A DNA stretch of 64,000 nucleotides. Source: Zobellia russellii (lineage in GTDB: Bacteria; Bacteroidota; Bacteroidia; Flavobacteriales; Flavobacteriaceae). The DNA is taken from positions 1 to 64,000 of the forward strand of contig NZ_JACSOI010000006.1 of NCBI RefSeq assembly GCF_018728565.1. The letters are read 5' to 3'. Shown here piece by piece: positions 63,717 through 64,000 of the stretch. A model generated the notes under the pieces. The model was not told the DNA's origin. It did not search any database and saw only the letters and a list, made by a program, of their open reading frames with translations. Within the stretch, counting starts at the first letter, position 1, and every line of letters begins with the position of its first letter. The translations under genes and the position numbers were made by a program.

Positions 63717-64000
63717 TTATTTTCCTTTTACGATAACCTCTGCCAAAGCAAGACTACCTTTTCCATTTAATTGAACTTTTACAAAACTTCCGACGATGTC
63801 GGGAACGGCGATGGTATGCGTTTTTGATGCGGCATTCACCTCTTCGGATTTCCAAACCTCTTTTTCGTCGGCATCCCATATGCTTACCGTAAAGTTTTTC
63901 AATTCGTCCGTATGCTTATCGGTGCGGTCAAACAGTTTTATTTCGTTTATTTTATGTTCGGCCTGAAGGTCTACCTTCCACCACGGACGGTCTTCAACTT
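63717..64000 (-). CDS. C-terminal part of a discoidin (F5/8 type C) domain protein, truncated by window edge
   Basis: The frame is open to the end of the window, upstream of the TTG at 63902. The visible 94 residues read as a discoidin domain: RPWWKVDLQAEHKINEIKLF, then NFTVSIWDADEKEVWKSEEV and FVKVQLNGKGSLALAEVIVK. They align closely with the C-terminal domain of the adjacent GH29 fucosidase, and both end in AEVIVK. The unseen N-terminal part is probably another glycosidase, possibly a GH29 paralogue or another enzyme on the same substrate. It shares a transcript with the GH29 gene (2-base gap). Confidence 0.85.
   Translation of the reverse strand, partial: VEDRPWWKVDLQAEHKINEIKLFDRTDKHTDELKNFTVSIWDADEKEVWKSEEVNAASKTHTIAVPDIVGSFVKVQLNGKGSLALAEVIVKGK

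Noticed and set aside
1-64000. CRISPR array, prophage or insertion-sequence genes
   Set aside because: No regularly spaced repeats, Cas genes, phage structural genes, integrase or transposase seen on either strand.

Overview
The window looks like a marine, polysaccharide-degrading member of the Bacteroidota (Flavobacteriia, Zobellia/Maribacter-like by gene content). The grounds are two SusC/SusD outer-membrane pairs, an ECF sigma/FecR/STN-SusC signalling chain, two paralogous ECF sigma factors with no anti-sigma beside them, many lipoprotein and Sec signals on secreted hydrolases, and three formylglycine-type sulfatases. No taxon marker (rRNA, complete tRNA) is present, so this rests on gene content alone. 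Almost everything is on the minus strand, so transcription runs from high to low coordinates.

Layout. 0-2.6 kb: the 3' end of an FMN-dependent alpha-hydroxyacid (lactate-type) dehydrogenase on the plus strand, converging on a sulfatase. 3.0-5.7 kb: an AT-rich stress block (Hsp20, a small lipoprotein, a two-helix membrane peptide and a highly divergent Hsp20-like protein), ending in a terminator attached to what looks like the last 15 bases of a tRNA gene. 5.7-17.3 kb: first PUL core, with a Tat-signal TIM-barrel protein, SusD, an STN-less SusC, two GH97 enzymes that differ at the catalytic positions, and an orphan ECF sigma factor. 17.4-21.0 kb: a four-gene oxidative sugar-acid route (SDR dehydrogenase, SMP-30 lactonase, enolase-superfamily dehydratase, RraA-like aldolase) divergent from an AraC regulator. 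22-37 kb: second PUL core with aldose 1-epimerase, PhoD-like metallophosphatase, GH127-like enzyme, divergent GH95, SusD, STN-SusC, FecR and ECF sigma. 37.7-48.6 kb: MFS sugar/H+ symporter, GH31, creatininase-family amidohydrolase, ROK kinase, FAD oxidoreductase, SDR, SIS isomerase and a GntR-UTRA regulator whose own start lies inside a palindromic operator. 48.7-64 kb: second orphan sigma, two sulfatases, two putative clan-D/TIM-barrel glycosidases, two right-handed beta-helix proteins, a GH29 fucosidase with a discoidin-type domain, and the tail of another discoidin-type protein.

How it fits together (inference). The enzyme set (GH29, GH95, GH97, GH31, GH127-like, GH36-like, beta-helix enzymes, sulfatases) suits a branched sulfated heteropolysaccharide with alpha-linked deoxy- or galacto-sugars, such as an algal fucose-containing polymer. 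Periplasmic trimming would feed the MFS symporter. The monosaccharide could then be oxidised to a lactone, opened, dehydrated and cleaved by the 17-21 kb enzymes. The GntR operon would handle a second, chemically different sugar product. No endo-acting fucanase or other depolymerase family is recognised with certainty; the unassigned TIM-barrel and beta-helix proteins are the candidates.
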